The position numbers and the translations under genes are program-made. A stretch of 64,000 nucleotides of DNA from NCBI GenBank assembly GCA_031385005.1, contig JANNBB010000026.1, positions 1-64,000 of the forward strand. Direction: 5' to 3'. This stretch comes from JADKIH01 sp031385005. Its GTDB lineage: Bacteria; Bacteroidota; Bacteroidia; AKYH767-A; 2013-40CM-41-45. Below the pieces are notes generated by a model, which ran no database searches, had not been told where the DNA came from, and saw only the letters and a program-made list of their open reading frames with translations. Below, one piece after another: positions 25,201 through 33,536 of this stretch (its first letter is position 1; each line of letters begins with the position of its first letter).

Positions 25201-26295
25201 TTAAACTTTTTTTCTTCTGTTTCGCTCAAAATCTTCGAGAACAAATCCTCCCAGACCTTGAAGCGATGAATAAAAAGCTTTGCCGGAATTGGCTTCCGTA
25301 AATTCCCGTATGAAAGCTTGTAAATAAGGATCTTCAGCAACCATAAATGTTGAAATAGGGATTTTTAATTTTTTACAGGAAGCGGCAAGATTCAGACACT
25401 TGCTAATGATTTTTCTGTCAAGACCGAAACTGTTTTTATATAATTTATTTCCTTCTTTCATGCAACTCGGTTTTCCGTCGGTAATCATAAAAATCTGTTT
25501 ATTCGGATTTTTTCTTCGACGCAATAAATTCATTGCCAATTCCAATCCGGCAACGGTATTTGTGTGGTAAGGACCAACTTGCAGGTAAGGAAGATCTTTT
25601 ACTTCGATTTGCCAGGCATCGTCGCCGAAAACAATTACATCCAGTGTATCTTTCGGAAAACGAGTATGGATTAATTCAGCCAGGGCCATTGCCACCTTCT
25701 TTGCAGGAGTAATGCGATCTTCTCCATAAAGTATCATGGAATGAGAGATATCAATCATCAACACTGTTGAAGTTTGGGCTTTAAATTCCTTCTCCTGAAC
25801 AACTAAATCGTTTTCCATTAAAAAGAAATCTCCAATACCGTGATTTACCTGAGCATTCTTAATCGAATCCGTCATCATTACCTGATCGGGGGTGTCACCA
25901 AAACGAAATTCGCGGAGATCACTCGTCAGGTCTTCACCATTACCTGTAAATCGAGTCTGGTGATTTCCTTGTTTCGATCGCTTAAGTTTACCAAAAACCT
26001 CAACCAAGGCGCTTTTCCTTAAAGTTTGTTCTGTCTTTGGTGTTATACTAAACGCCCCTTCACCATTTCCATCGCGTATATATCCTTTGCTCTTGAGGTC
26101 TTCAATAAAATCGGCCATGGTGTAATCTTCGTTCGTAATCTTATATTCGCGATCTAACTCATTCAACCAATTCAAGGCTTCAGGAGCATCTCCGGCTGTA
26201 TAATTTAATAATTGCAAAAATAAATTGAAAAGTTTATCGAAAGGAGTTTTTCCATCTTCCTTACCGGTAAATTTTCCAAAGCGATAACCTAACAT
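25201..26295 (-). CDS. VWA domain protein paired with the AAA+ ATPase
   Basis: 364 residues. N-terminal helical region (1-160), then a von Willebrand factor A domain with an intact MIDAS: D-x-S-x-S in LMIDISHSM (Asp182, Ser184, Ser186), a Thr in HTNTVAGLE, and Asp in FMITDGKPS. C-terminal TFMVAEDPYLQAFIREF completes the fold. It resembles CoxE/BchD-type partners of MoxR ATPases. Cytoplasmic, no signal peptide. First gene of the VWA-AAA+ operon, with a good promoter at 26318-26350. Confidence 0.85.
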   Translation of the reverse strand: MLGYRFGKFTGKEDGKTPFDKLFNLFLQLLNYTAGDAPEALNWLNELDREYKITNEDYTMADFIEDLKSKGYIRDGNGEGAFSITPKTEQTLRKSALVEVFGKLKRSKQGNHQTRFTGNGEDLTSDLREFRFGDTPDQVMMTDSIKNAQVNHGIGDFFLMENDLVVQEKEFKAQTSTVLMIDISHSMILYGEDRITPAKKVAMALAELIHTRFPKDTLDVIVFGDDAWQIEVKDLPYLQVGPYHTNTVAGLELAMNLLRRRKNPNKQIFMITDGKPSCMKEGNKLYKNSFGLDRKIISKCLNLAASCKKLKIPISTFMVAEDPYLQAFIREFTEANSGKAFYSSLQGLGGFVLEDFERNRRKKV

Positions 26296-26317
26296 TTAAA
26301 GTAGAATTTAATTCTTT

Positions 26318-26350
26318 CAAATATACTAAAAGGTTCCCAACTAAAGCAAA
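26318..26350 (-). promoter_or_regulatory. Promoter of the VWA-AAA+ operon
   Basis: Minus strand: TTTG (26350-26347), 21-bp spacer, TATATTTG (26325-26318). Leader about 18 nt to the ATG at 26295. It diverges from the helicase-nuclease promoter 90 bp away. Confidence 0.7.
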
Positions 26351-26438
26351 GCCCAAGCACTTAAATAATGACTTCAAAAAAATACTGTATAGTTAGTCAA
26401 TTTCCTTCTTTTTTAATATTTTATTTAGTAATTCATAT

Positions 26439-26446
26439 TAAGTTTG
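26439..26446 (+). promoter_or_regulatory. -7 box of the helicase-nuclease gene
   Basis: TAAGTTTG matches TAnnTTTG. Predicted start point near 26451, so the in-frame TTG at 26444 cannot be the start codon; the GTG at 26483 gives a leader of about 32 nt. No -33 TTG at normal distance. Confidence 0.5.
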
Positions 26447-26482
26447 CTTTATGAAGAATGCTTATCTTCAACCGCCACTACT

Positions 26483-29400
26483 GTGAAAACACTTAAAATA
26501 TATAAATCATCTGCCGGCTCCGGAAAAACCTTTACACTCGTAACGGAATACCTAAAACTCATTCTCAAAACACCGGATGATTATAAAGCCGTTTTAGCTA
26601 TTACGTTTACCAACAAAGCGGCAGCAGAAATGAAGAGTCGAATTATCGACGCTCTTGTTTCGCTCAGTAAAAACGAAGACAGTTCATTGAAGAATATTTT
26701 ATCAGCCGAGTTTCCGAATATGGATATTGCTTTTGTATCCGGAAAAGCTCTCAAAAATATTTTACACGATTACTCTTCCTTTTCTGTCTCCACAATAGAT
26801 AGTTTCTTCCAACGAATTCTTCGTGCATTAGCCAGAGAAATCCATCTCCCTTTGAATATGGATGTACAGGTTGAACTCGACGATGCCATTTTGGATGTTA
26901 CGGCTCGCCTTCTCAACGACGTTGGAATCAATAAAGATTTAACCGATTGGCTGACGGATCTCGCCTTACAAAAACTCGACGATGATAAAGGCTGGAATAT
27001 CGAGAAGGACATTGAATCTGTCGCCTGGGAGCTCTTCAAAGAAGAACGATACAATGAAAAATCGCTGTCCCGCGAAGAAATTCAGGAGCATTATAAAAAA
27101 ATGCTTTTTCTAAAACGAGAATTTGAAAAATCGATGCGCTCTTTTGGAGAAAATGCCCTCTCTCTATTTTCAAAAAACGGAGTCGAAATTTCGGATTTCG
27201 CTTATGGTGAGAAAGGTGTCGCCTCCTACTTCCGAAAGATTACTAAAAATAACGATCCTTCTGTCTTTAAATTGGAAGGCCGCATCGCTGACGCACTTGA
27301 AGATTCTGAAAAATGGGTAACGAAAAAAAATCCTCGTCGTACTGAATTGCTGACATTGGCCGAACAAATCTTCCTTCCGCGCCTCAGAGAAATATCCGAA
27401 TTTGTAAAGAAAAATTTTACTGGATATGCCACAGCTTCTGAAATTTTAAGAAAAATATACCTGTTCGGTATCATGAATGATTTGCAGAAAAAATTCAGCG
27501 AATTCAGGAATGAAAATAATATCATTCTCCTTTCCGATACTGCACGACTTTTAAGCGATATCATTCGGGATAGCGACGCGCCATTCATTTATGAAAAAAC
27601 CGGAAACCGTTACAAGCATTTACTTATCGATGAATTTCAAGATACCAGTTTGTTACAATGGAAAAACCTGCTTCCACTTATCATCAATACACTCGGAAGT
27701 GGTTTCAATACACTAATTGTAGGTGATGCCAAACAAAGCATCTACCGCTGGCGAGGTGGAAATATGAATTTACTCTTGAAGGATGTTTTTTCAGACCTCG
27801 CTGCATTTAAATCTTTGTTAAAAGAAGAGGTTTTATCCACAAATTACAGGAGTAAAAAAGAAATCGTTGAATTTAACAATCAGTTCTTTGAACAAGCACC
27901 TCAAATTGCCAACGGGGAAATAGGCATGAATGATTTTCCCGCTTTGAATTTGGCATATGGTCCGGGAATTAAGCAACAAGTTAAACTGAAAGATTCAAAT
28001 GGAGGATTCGTGCAGGTGAGTTTACTCGAAAATAGTCTGGACGAGGACGGTGAAAAAATTTCCTGGAAGGAGCAAGCCATGGACGACTCCATTCAAATCA
28101 TCCATGATCTCCTAAAGAAGAATTATTCCTTTAAAGACATTTGTATTCTCGTCAGAAAAAACAAAGAAGGCAATGAATTTGCCAATCGTCTTTTCGAAAA
28201 TGGCATCGAAAACATTATTTCCCCTGATTCGCTTTTGATAACGGCTTCTCCTAAAATAACCTTTCTGATCAACGTCTTTCGTTTCTTGCTCGACAACTCG
28301 AATATGATTGCACGCAGCGAAATATTGTTTTATTTTTCTACAGCCATTTCAAAAAACACCGATGATATTCATCACCTGTTTATCGATCATAAAAATTCCG
28401 GAATCAAAAAGAGAAGTAAAAAATCATCCTCCCCCGGATTCTTTGAAGGGCTCGAAGATAATTTCTTTAATAAAATTCTTCCTGAAAAATTTACAGCCCA
28501 TATCACCTACCTTGGAAAATTACCTGTATATGAACTCAGCGAACAGCTCATAGAAATATTTTCTCTTACCCAACAGCCGGATGCTTACATACAACGGTTT
28601 CAGGACCTCGTTCTGGAATATTCGACTCAATCGAATAGCAGCATCGAAGGATTTCTTCAATGGTGGGATGGATCAAAAAATGTGAGAGATGCTTCTGTTA
28701 TGCTGCCGGAAAATACGGATGCCATTCGAATCATGACGATTCACCGCTCGAAAGGATTACAGTTTCCAATTGTAATCATGCCTTTTGCCGACTGGCCACT
28801 GTTACCCAAAGCAAACGATTTGCTTTGGCTGAATACTGCAAATAGTGAATTCGAAAAACTCGGAAAAGTAGCTGTCTCCTCAGGAAAAAGATTGTTAGAC
28901 ACTATTTTTAAAACTGAATACGAATCAGAAATTAATCAAACAGTAATCGACAACCTGAATTTACTCTATGTTGCTTTTACCAGAGCTGAAGAAAAACTAT
29001 TTATAATTGGTCCGGTCGATAAAGAAAGTAATTTGAATTCCATTTCCAAACTCATTAACCGTACGTGCCTCCAAATGGATGCAACTTTTGATGGTCGCTT
29101 ATTTAAGCTTGGAGAGGATGATACAAATGGTTCTGAGCCCGGGTCAAATGAGCATGCCTATATCAACGAACAACTCACTAGTTATCCTTCCACACGGTGG
29201 CAGGAAAAACTGAGTCTGACTACACGTTCCGGAAATCTGGTTTCTCTTTTAGAGGATACTAAACTGAATAAGGTCAATTATGGCATCCTCGTTCACGACA
29301 TTCTTGCCTCAATACAGGACACGCAGGAAGTAGAATATATAATTGAAACAAAAGTATTCGAAGGACTCATTGGTTTTGAAGAAATGGCTGTTTTAAAAAA

Positions 29401-29689
29401 AGAAATCACAGAAGTGCTCTCCACTCCGGAAATAAGTAAATACTTTGAAAAAGGATATGAAGTATTAGCCGAACGTGATATTATTTTGACCGGCGGAGAA
29501 TTGCTGCGCCCAGATCGTGTTTTGATAAAAAACAATAAGGCCATTGTAATCGATTTCAAAACAGGAAAAAGAGAAAAAAAACATGAAGAACAAGTAAACC
29601 GTTATGCCGAAATCCTTCGCTTAATGAATTATGAGAATGTAGAAGCAGTAATAATTTACTTGGCCGACAGAAGTGTTAATATTTTGTAA
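26483..29689 (+). CDS. UvrD-family helicase with C-terminal PD-(D/E)XK nuclease (AddA-like)
   Basis: 1068 residues from the GTG at 26483, chosen because it gives the canonical opening KTLKIYKSSAGSGKTF and lies downstream of the -7 box. Superfamily 1 motifs: Walker A SSAGSGKT, motif Ia TFTNKAAAEM, Walker B LLIDEFQDTS, motif III VGDAKQSIYRWRGG, motif IV LSTNYRS, motif V IMTIHRSKGLQFPIV and motif VI LLYVAFTRAEEKL. A RecB-type nuclease domain ends the protein (RPDRVLIKNNKAIVIDFKTGK, then EEQVNRYAEIL). It should be the AddA subunit of a double-strand-break resection complex. The AddB partner, usually adjacent, is not in the window. The neighbouring gene on the 3' side is a secreted T9SS protein. 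Confidence 0.88.
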   Translation: MKTLKIYKSSAGSGKTFTLVTEYLKLILKTPDDYKAVLAITFTNKAAAEMKSRIIDALVSLSKNEDSSLKNILSAEFPNMDIAFVSGKALKNILHDYSSFSVSTIDSFFQRILRALAREIHLPLNMDVQVELDDAILDVTARLLNDVGINKDLTDWLTDLALQKLDDDKGWNIEKDIESVAWELFKEERYNEKSLSREEIQEHYKKMLFLKREFEKSMRSFGENALSLFSKNGVEISDFAYGEKGVASYFRKITKNNDPSVFKLEGRIADALEDSEKWVTKKNPRRTELLTLAEQIFLPRLREISEFVKKNFTGYATASEILRKIYLFGIMNDLQKKFSEFRNENNIILLSDTARLLSDIIRDSDAPFIYEKTGNRYKHLLIDEFQDTSLLQWKNLLPLIINTLGSGFNTLIVGDAKQSIYRWRGGNMNLLLKDVFSDLAAFKSLLKEEVLSTNYRSKKEIVEFNNQFFEQAPQIANGEIGMNDFPALNLAYGPGIKQQVKLKDSNGGFVQVSLLENSLDEDGEKISWKEQAMDDSIQIIHDLLKKNYSFKDICILVRKNKEGNEFANRLFENGIENIISPDSLLITASPKITFLINVFRFLLDNSNMIARSEILFYFSTAISKNTDDIHHLFIDHKNSGIKKRSKKSSSPGFFEGLEDNFFNKILPEKFTAHITYLGKLPVYELSEQLIEIFSLTQQPDAYIQRFQDLVLEYSTQSNSSIEGFLQWWDGSKNVRDASVMLPENTDAIRIMTIHRSKGLQFPIVIMPFADWPLLPKANDLLWLNTANSEFEKLGKVAVSSGKRLLDTIFKTEYESEINQTVIDNLNLLYVAFTRAEEKLFIIGPVDKESNLNSISKLINRTCLQMDATFDGRLFKLGEDDTNGSEPGSNEHAYINEQLTSYPSTRWQEKLSLTTRSGNLVSLLEDTKLNKVNYGILVHDILASIQDTQEVEYIIETKVFEGLIGFEEMAVLKKEITEVLSTPEISKYFEKGYEVLAERDIILTGGELLRPDRVLIKNNKAIVIDFKTGKREKKHEEQVNRYAEILRLMNYENVEAVIIYLADRSVNIL

Positions 29690-29694
29690 TTTTG
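29687..29694 (+). promoter_or_regulatory. Possible -7 box before a T9SS gene
   Basis: TAATTTTG matches TAnnTTTG and overlaps the stop codon of the helicase gene; a TTG at 29660-29662 gives a 24-bp spacer, slightly long. Leader about 30 nt to the ATG at 29729. Confidence 0.35.
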
Positions 29695-29728
29695 TTTTGA
29701 ATAATTTTTCTAATTAAATTGCTTCAAT

Positions 29729-30838
29729 ATGAAAAACATTTTATTCTTTCTCCTGATTATTTCTCAACGTGAAACATTCGCACAAGGCCATCCTCCATGG
29801 GAACAACCCTTAAAGATTTCCCGATCAACAGATGGAATTAATTTTTTTAATACCACTATTTTTCAGGATTCTTCAGGAGTTCCTTCCGCCATACAATGGA
29901 AGGGCGATACGATCATTTGCGTCTTTCAATGGTTTAGGCAACCCATTAATTCTGCTTCATGGGATAAAGTAGCAGTAAAATTTTCCTACGATGGAGGATT
30001 AAGCTGGACTTCTCCCCAACCGATTAGCATTTCCGGTTTCCCTTCCAACAATCAAAGGCCTTTCGACCCTACAATAACTAAAATAAATTCTGACAGTCTG
30101 AGAATATACTATTCATCAAGTATTGGAATGCCCATGCCGGGATCAGACTCTATCATAAACACTTATTCTGCGTTAAGCACGGATGGAGTAAATTACACGT
30201 TCGAACCGGGTGCTAGATTTGATCATCCTACACTCAAAGCCATTGATCCGGCTGTTGTTTATTTCAATAACGACTGGCATTATTCAGCGCCTGCAGGTGC
30301 GCCACAAGATGGGGCTTTCCATGCAACAGGAAACGATGGAATTAATTTTGTAACACAGAGTAATTATACTTCAAATGCACAACATAACTGGACCGGTAAC
30401 TTTTTGATAGACGACTCTACACATCTTCGATTTTATGGAAGTGGTTCACTACTGTGGTTTAACACTTCTACTGATGGTTTCACTTGGCAGGGATATACAA
30501 ATACCAATGTTCAGGGTGGAGATCCTACCGTCGTAAAAACAAATAGCGCAGATTATTTCATGATTTTTGTCGGACAACCTTATACTACCGGATTAGAAGA
30601 AAACAGTAATGACAAATTGATACATGTTTATCCAAATCCATTTCAAGACTACATCGCCTTAGATTTAAACCTTCCTGATGAAATAAGTTATGTCATTTAT
30701 TCATTCGAAGGAAAAAAAATTATCAACGGCCATGTTTTCCGAAATGAATTTATTCAATTAAGAAACTTAGCCAATGGAATCTACTTCCTTCAACTTACCT
30801 TTGGAGATACCAGGCAAGTAATAAAAATAGTTAAGTAA
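29729..30838 (+). CDS. T9SS-secreted propeller protein, glycosidase/BNR-like
   Basis: 369 residues with a signal peptide ending near FAQG (about 17-20). The body has strands typical of sialidase/GH43-type five- or six-bladed propellers: FSYDGGLSWTSP is a clear BNR/Asp-box (S-x-D-G-G-x-x-W), and STDGVNYTFE, GNDGINFVT and STDGFTWQGY are further Asp-box-like repeats. It also has DPAVVYFNNDWHY and FYGSGSLLW. The last 75 residues are a T9SS sorting domain (VYPNPFQDY, NGIYFLQL). A sugar-directed role is possible, but I cannot assign catalytic residues. Its stop lies 5 bp from the stop of the convergent M23 gene. Confidence 0.75.
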   Translation: MKNILFFLLIISQRETFAQGHPPWEQPLKISRSTDGINFFNTTIFQDSSGVPSAIQWKGDTIICVFQWFRQPINSASWDKVAVKFSYDGGLSWTSPQPISISGFPSNNQRPFDPTITKINSDSLRIYYSSSIGMPMPGSDSIINTYSALSTDGVNYTFEPGARFDHPTLKAIDPAVVYFNNDWHYSAPAGAPQDGAFHATGNDGINFVTQSNYTSNAQHNWTGNFLIDDSTHLRFYGSGSLLWFNTSTDGFTWQGYTNTNVQGGDPTVVKTNSADYFMIFVGQPYTTGLEENSNDKLIHVYPNPFQDYIALDLNLPDEISYVIYSFEGKKIINGHVFRNEFIQLRNLANGIYFLQLTFGDTRQVIKIVK

Positions 30839-30843
30839 TTAAA

Positions 30844-32874
30844 TCAATAAACAATCATTTTTCTGATTGCATCCTTACCTCCTGACAGCATTCTTAAAAA
30901 GTAAAAACCTTTTGCCGGTAAATAAATATAAAAACGATTAATACCTTCATCAATTTTTCCAGAAAAAACTTTTTCGCCAAGGGTGTTATAAATCTCATAC
31001 TCTTCTTGATGATTGTTATTCAAAATTTGAATTGTGAATTTGCCATCTTTAGAAGGATTCGGATATACTACAACAGATTCCAACTGGTGAACATTATCAA
31101 CATTGTTTATATTGTTTTTAAACCGAACAACCATCGAATCCATTGAACTGTTGCCCGAAGGATCAGAAGCGATTATGCGAAATATATACGAGCCGTCCGG
31201 GAAATTAGCTGTATTAAAAAATTGCAAAGAATCATTTCCATCCAGCGTATCGTTACCATCGGAATTCGTTACGATGTGAAAGAAATCTCTGATATTATAA
31301 TCTCCATCCGAAAAACATGTCGAATCACCTGAATAGAGTGTTGACAGAACCATAGGATAATACGATCCGCCCGGATATACATCGGTGTAAAAATTGTATT
31401 CGTATGCAAAACTATCCAGCAATAAAACAGATGGCACTGAGAGTGAAGATAAATTGTATCGAATGGTATTCACATCCACTTTCCAGGGTGAATTTATGAT
31501 GTCATGCACTTTTGAAATAATCTTGATTTGTCCGTATAAACTATCAGGAGATAAATAAAAGCCCGACGCATCTCGAAAAGCAAATGCATCATTGCCAATA
31601 GTTTTTTCAAATTGAGGAGGTACAGTATCAAAAAAATTAATCATAGAGCTCAGTGGATTCTCCAGTGTCCACCAACCGCCTGACCATAGCGCTCCGGAAT
31701 CCACAATTCTTGCAAAATGACAATGAACGAATCCCTGAACAGGAAAATTGACGAGCTGTCCGATGATGTCGCCGGCTTCAACAGAATCATCTACTGCAAA
31801 AGGAATTGTTTGCTGATCAAGATGAGCATATAAATAACCGATTGATGTATCCGGAGTGTTTACATTCGAAATAGCAATGCGCCAATGAAATGTATCAGCA
31901 GTGGTAATAATGGCTTTTACAAAACCCTTTTTAATAGCATAAACATCTTGTAAATGATATCCCAATAAGTCAACTCCAGGATGCAGATAAGGAGGGTTTC
32001 CATAAAATTGAATTTCTCCATAACTGTTACCAATGGGCTGATAAACCGTATCTAAATTGTAATTCAACGGATCACGGATTATCTCTCCGGTAGCCGATTG
32101 ATTTAAATGAGTAGAAAATGTACTGTCGCCTTTTTTTTGAACCGATGCTGTGCGGGGAAAAAACTGCCTTTCGATAAAATTGAAAGCTACAAGATCAATA
32201 CTCTTAAAAGACTCAAACAAAAATCCTCCGGGGACTTCTGTTTTAACGCTGACAAATAAATTGTCTTCATCAACAAACAAATCAAACATCCTTCCTTCCT
32301 CCAGACAAAAAACTGGAATTACTTTTTCGTTATCCAATTTCAAAACACACTTTTTCGAAATAAAAATTATTTGGTCTTTTAAAAAGGCCATTTTATAAAT
32401 ACGCTCATTCACTTCAATAGAAAATTTCTCCGTTTGGATTGTTTGATTTTCATCGTTATAAAAAGCGGCTTCACCATTTTCACCAACAGCAAAAACAGTA
32501 GATCCTGAAAATGACTTCAAACTAAAAGAACTCAAATCCAGGTAATGAATCATCTTCCCATCACTAAAGGCACAATACTTTTTGTTAGAAGAAAGTATCA
32601 GATTAATTACTTGTCTGAATACATGCGAATAAACTTCATTGCCTGACGAATTGATAATTCTCAGTTTTACAGAAGGAGCTTCACAATCAAGCGGCAATAA
32701 AATAAAACCATTAAAAATACCGATCAACCTTTCCTGATTAAACCGTTCTGTAAGCAAGTGATTTATCTGAAAATTTTCTTCAACGGTTCTTTTAAAATGC
32801 CCCGAACGAGTCAGTTCTTGTGCCCGGATGCCGGTAAACAATATCAGAAATAGGAAAATGAAGACAATACGCAT
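30844..32874 (-). CDS. T9SS-secreted M23 (LytM) family metallopeptidase
   Basis: 676 residues with a cleavable signal peptide (cleavage near IRAQ-E). Residues about 25-250 are repeated strand pairs without a named family. The M23 domain is at about 275-395 with all zinc and catalytic positions intact: H298-x3-D302 (HPGVD), H351 (YAHLD) and H384-x-H386 (HCHFA). A beta-rich region follows (about 430-590, GSYIFRIIASDPSGNSS) and a T9SS sorting domain closes it (VYPNPSKDGKF, KGFYFLRML). M23 enzymes cut peptidoglycan cross-links or Gly-rich peptides; secretion outside the cell suggests an extracellular target, such as competitor walls or matrix. It diverges from the response-regulator gene. Confidence 0.85.
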   Translation of the reverse strand: MRIVFIFLFLILFTGIRAQELTRSGHFKRTVEENFQINHLLTERFNQERLIGIFNGFILLPLDCEAPSVKLRIINSSGNEVYSHVFRQVINLILSSNKKYCAFSDGKMIHYLDLSSFSLKSFSGSTVFAVGENGEAAFYNDENQTIQTEKFSIEVNERIYKMAFLKDQIIFISKKCVLKLDNEKVIPVFCLEEGRMFDLFVDEDNLFVSVKTEVPGGFLFESFKSIDLVAFNFIERQFFPRTASVQKKGDSTFSTHLNQSATGEIIRDPLNYNLDTVYQPIGNSYGEIQFYGNPPYLHPGVDLLGYHLQDVYAIKKGFVKAIITTADTFHWRIAISNVNTPDTSIGYLYAHLDQQTIPFAVDDSVEAGDIIGQLVNFPVQGFVHCHFARIVDSGALWSGGWWTLENPLSSMINFFDTVPPQFEKTIGNDAFAFRDASGFYLSPDSLYGQIKIISKVHDIINSPWKVDVNTIRYNLSSLSVPSVLLLDSFAYEYNFYTDVYPGGSYYPMVLSTLYSGDSTCFSDGDYNIRDFFHIVTNSDGNDTLDGNDSLQFFNTANFPDGSYIFRIIASDPSGNSSMDSMVVRFKNNINNVDNVHQLESVVVYPNPSKDGKFTIQILNNNHQEEYEIYNTLGEKVFSGKIDEGINRFYIYLPAKGFYFLRMLSGGKDAIRKMIVY

Positions 32875-32903
32875 GAATACTATTTAAATTTTCAGTTAAG
32901 GTA

Positions 32904-32921
32904 GGGAATTACTTAATTCCC
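32904..32921. promoter_or_regulatory. Palindromic operator candidate between M23 and response-regulator genes
   Basis: GGGAATTA-CT-TAATTCCC is a perfect 18-bp dyad lying 17 bp upstream of the -33 TTTG of the response-regulator promoter and 30 bp upstream of the M23 ATG. No T-run; position and symmetry fit a DNA-binding site able to control both divergent genes. Confidence 0.5.
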
Positions 32922-32937
32922 ATCAATTGTTCAAATA

Positions 32938-32969
32938 TTTGCAATTTCCCAAGTAAACCAGTAGGTTTG
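32938..32969 (+). promoter_or_regulatory. Promoter of the response-regulator gene
   Basis: TTTG (32938-32941), 20-bp spacer, TAGGTTTG (32962-32969): full match to the Bacteroidota consensus. Leader about 15 nt to the ATG at 32989. Confidence 0.75.
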
Positions 32970-32988
32970 AATCCTATATTTACCTTCT

Positions 32989-33486
32989 ATGTACACCAAC
33001 AGAAACCTTTTGATTTCGCTGATAGATGACGATCCCCAAATGCGGGAAATGCTGAAAGATTTTTTTTCAGGGAAATACCCAAACTCTGATATTGAAACCT
33101 ATCATACCGGAGACGAAGCGATAAAAAATTTAGTCGTTCAGCCCGATTTAATCATTTTAGATTATCACCTCGATTCTATCGATGCAACGGCCATGAACGG
33201 TTTGCAAGTACTCAAAAAAATCAAAGAAAAATTTCCAAACACTCCTGTTATATTTTTATCCGGACAAGAAAAAGCAGAAATCGCTGCCAACACAATGAAA
33301 TACGGCGCCTGGGATTATGTCGTAAAAAACGAAAGCGCATTTCATCGACTCGAAATTTTAGTATCCAACATTTTAGGACAAATTGACCTAAAGAAAAATC
33401 TCGGAACCCAGAAGTTTTTCAATGCTTTGCTCGGGGTAATTATTCTGGCCCTTGTAATTGGAATTATCATCATGCGTCTCACATAA
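32989..33486 (+). CDS. Response regulator with C-terminal membrane anchor, no output domain
   Basis: 165 residues. A complete receiver domain occupies 5-130: acidic pocket DDD (13-15), phospho-acceptor Asp58 in LIILDYHLD, Ser91 in FLSGQ and Lys113 in YVVKNE. It is followed by a short basic linker (DLKKNLGTQK) and a single hydrophobic helix at about 144-163 ending MRLT. There is no DNA-binding or enzymatic domain. A tail-anchored receiver implies signalling by protein contact at the inner membrane, or phosphate buffering. No histidine kinase is nearby. The acyltransferase gene follows after 50 bp and may be co-transcribed. Confidence 0.85.
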   Translation: MYTNRNLLISLIDDDPQMREMLKDFFSGKYPNSDIETYHTGDEAIKNLVVQPDLIILDYHLDSIDATAMNGLQVLKKIKEKFPNTPVIFLSGQEKAEIAANTMKYGAWDYVVKNESAFHRLEILVSNILGQIDLKKNLGTQKFFNALLGVIILALVIGIIIMRLT

Positions 33487-33536
33487 GCAATGCCCGGGTA
33501 AGTTATTCTTTCATTTAGGTTGACTAATTAACTATT

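Noticed and set aside
26444..26446. TTG start of the helicase-nuclease frame
   Set aside because: It lies within the likely -7 box and adds residues that do not match the family opening.
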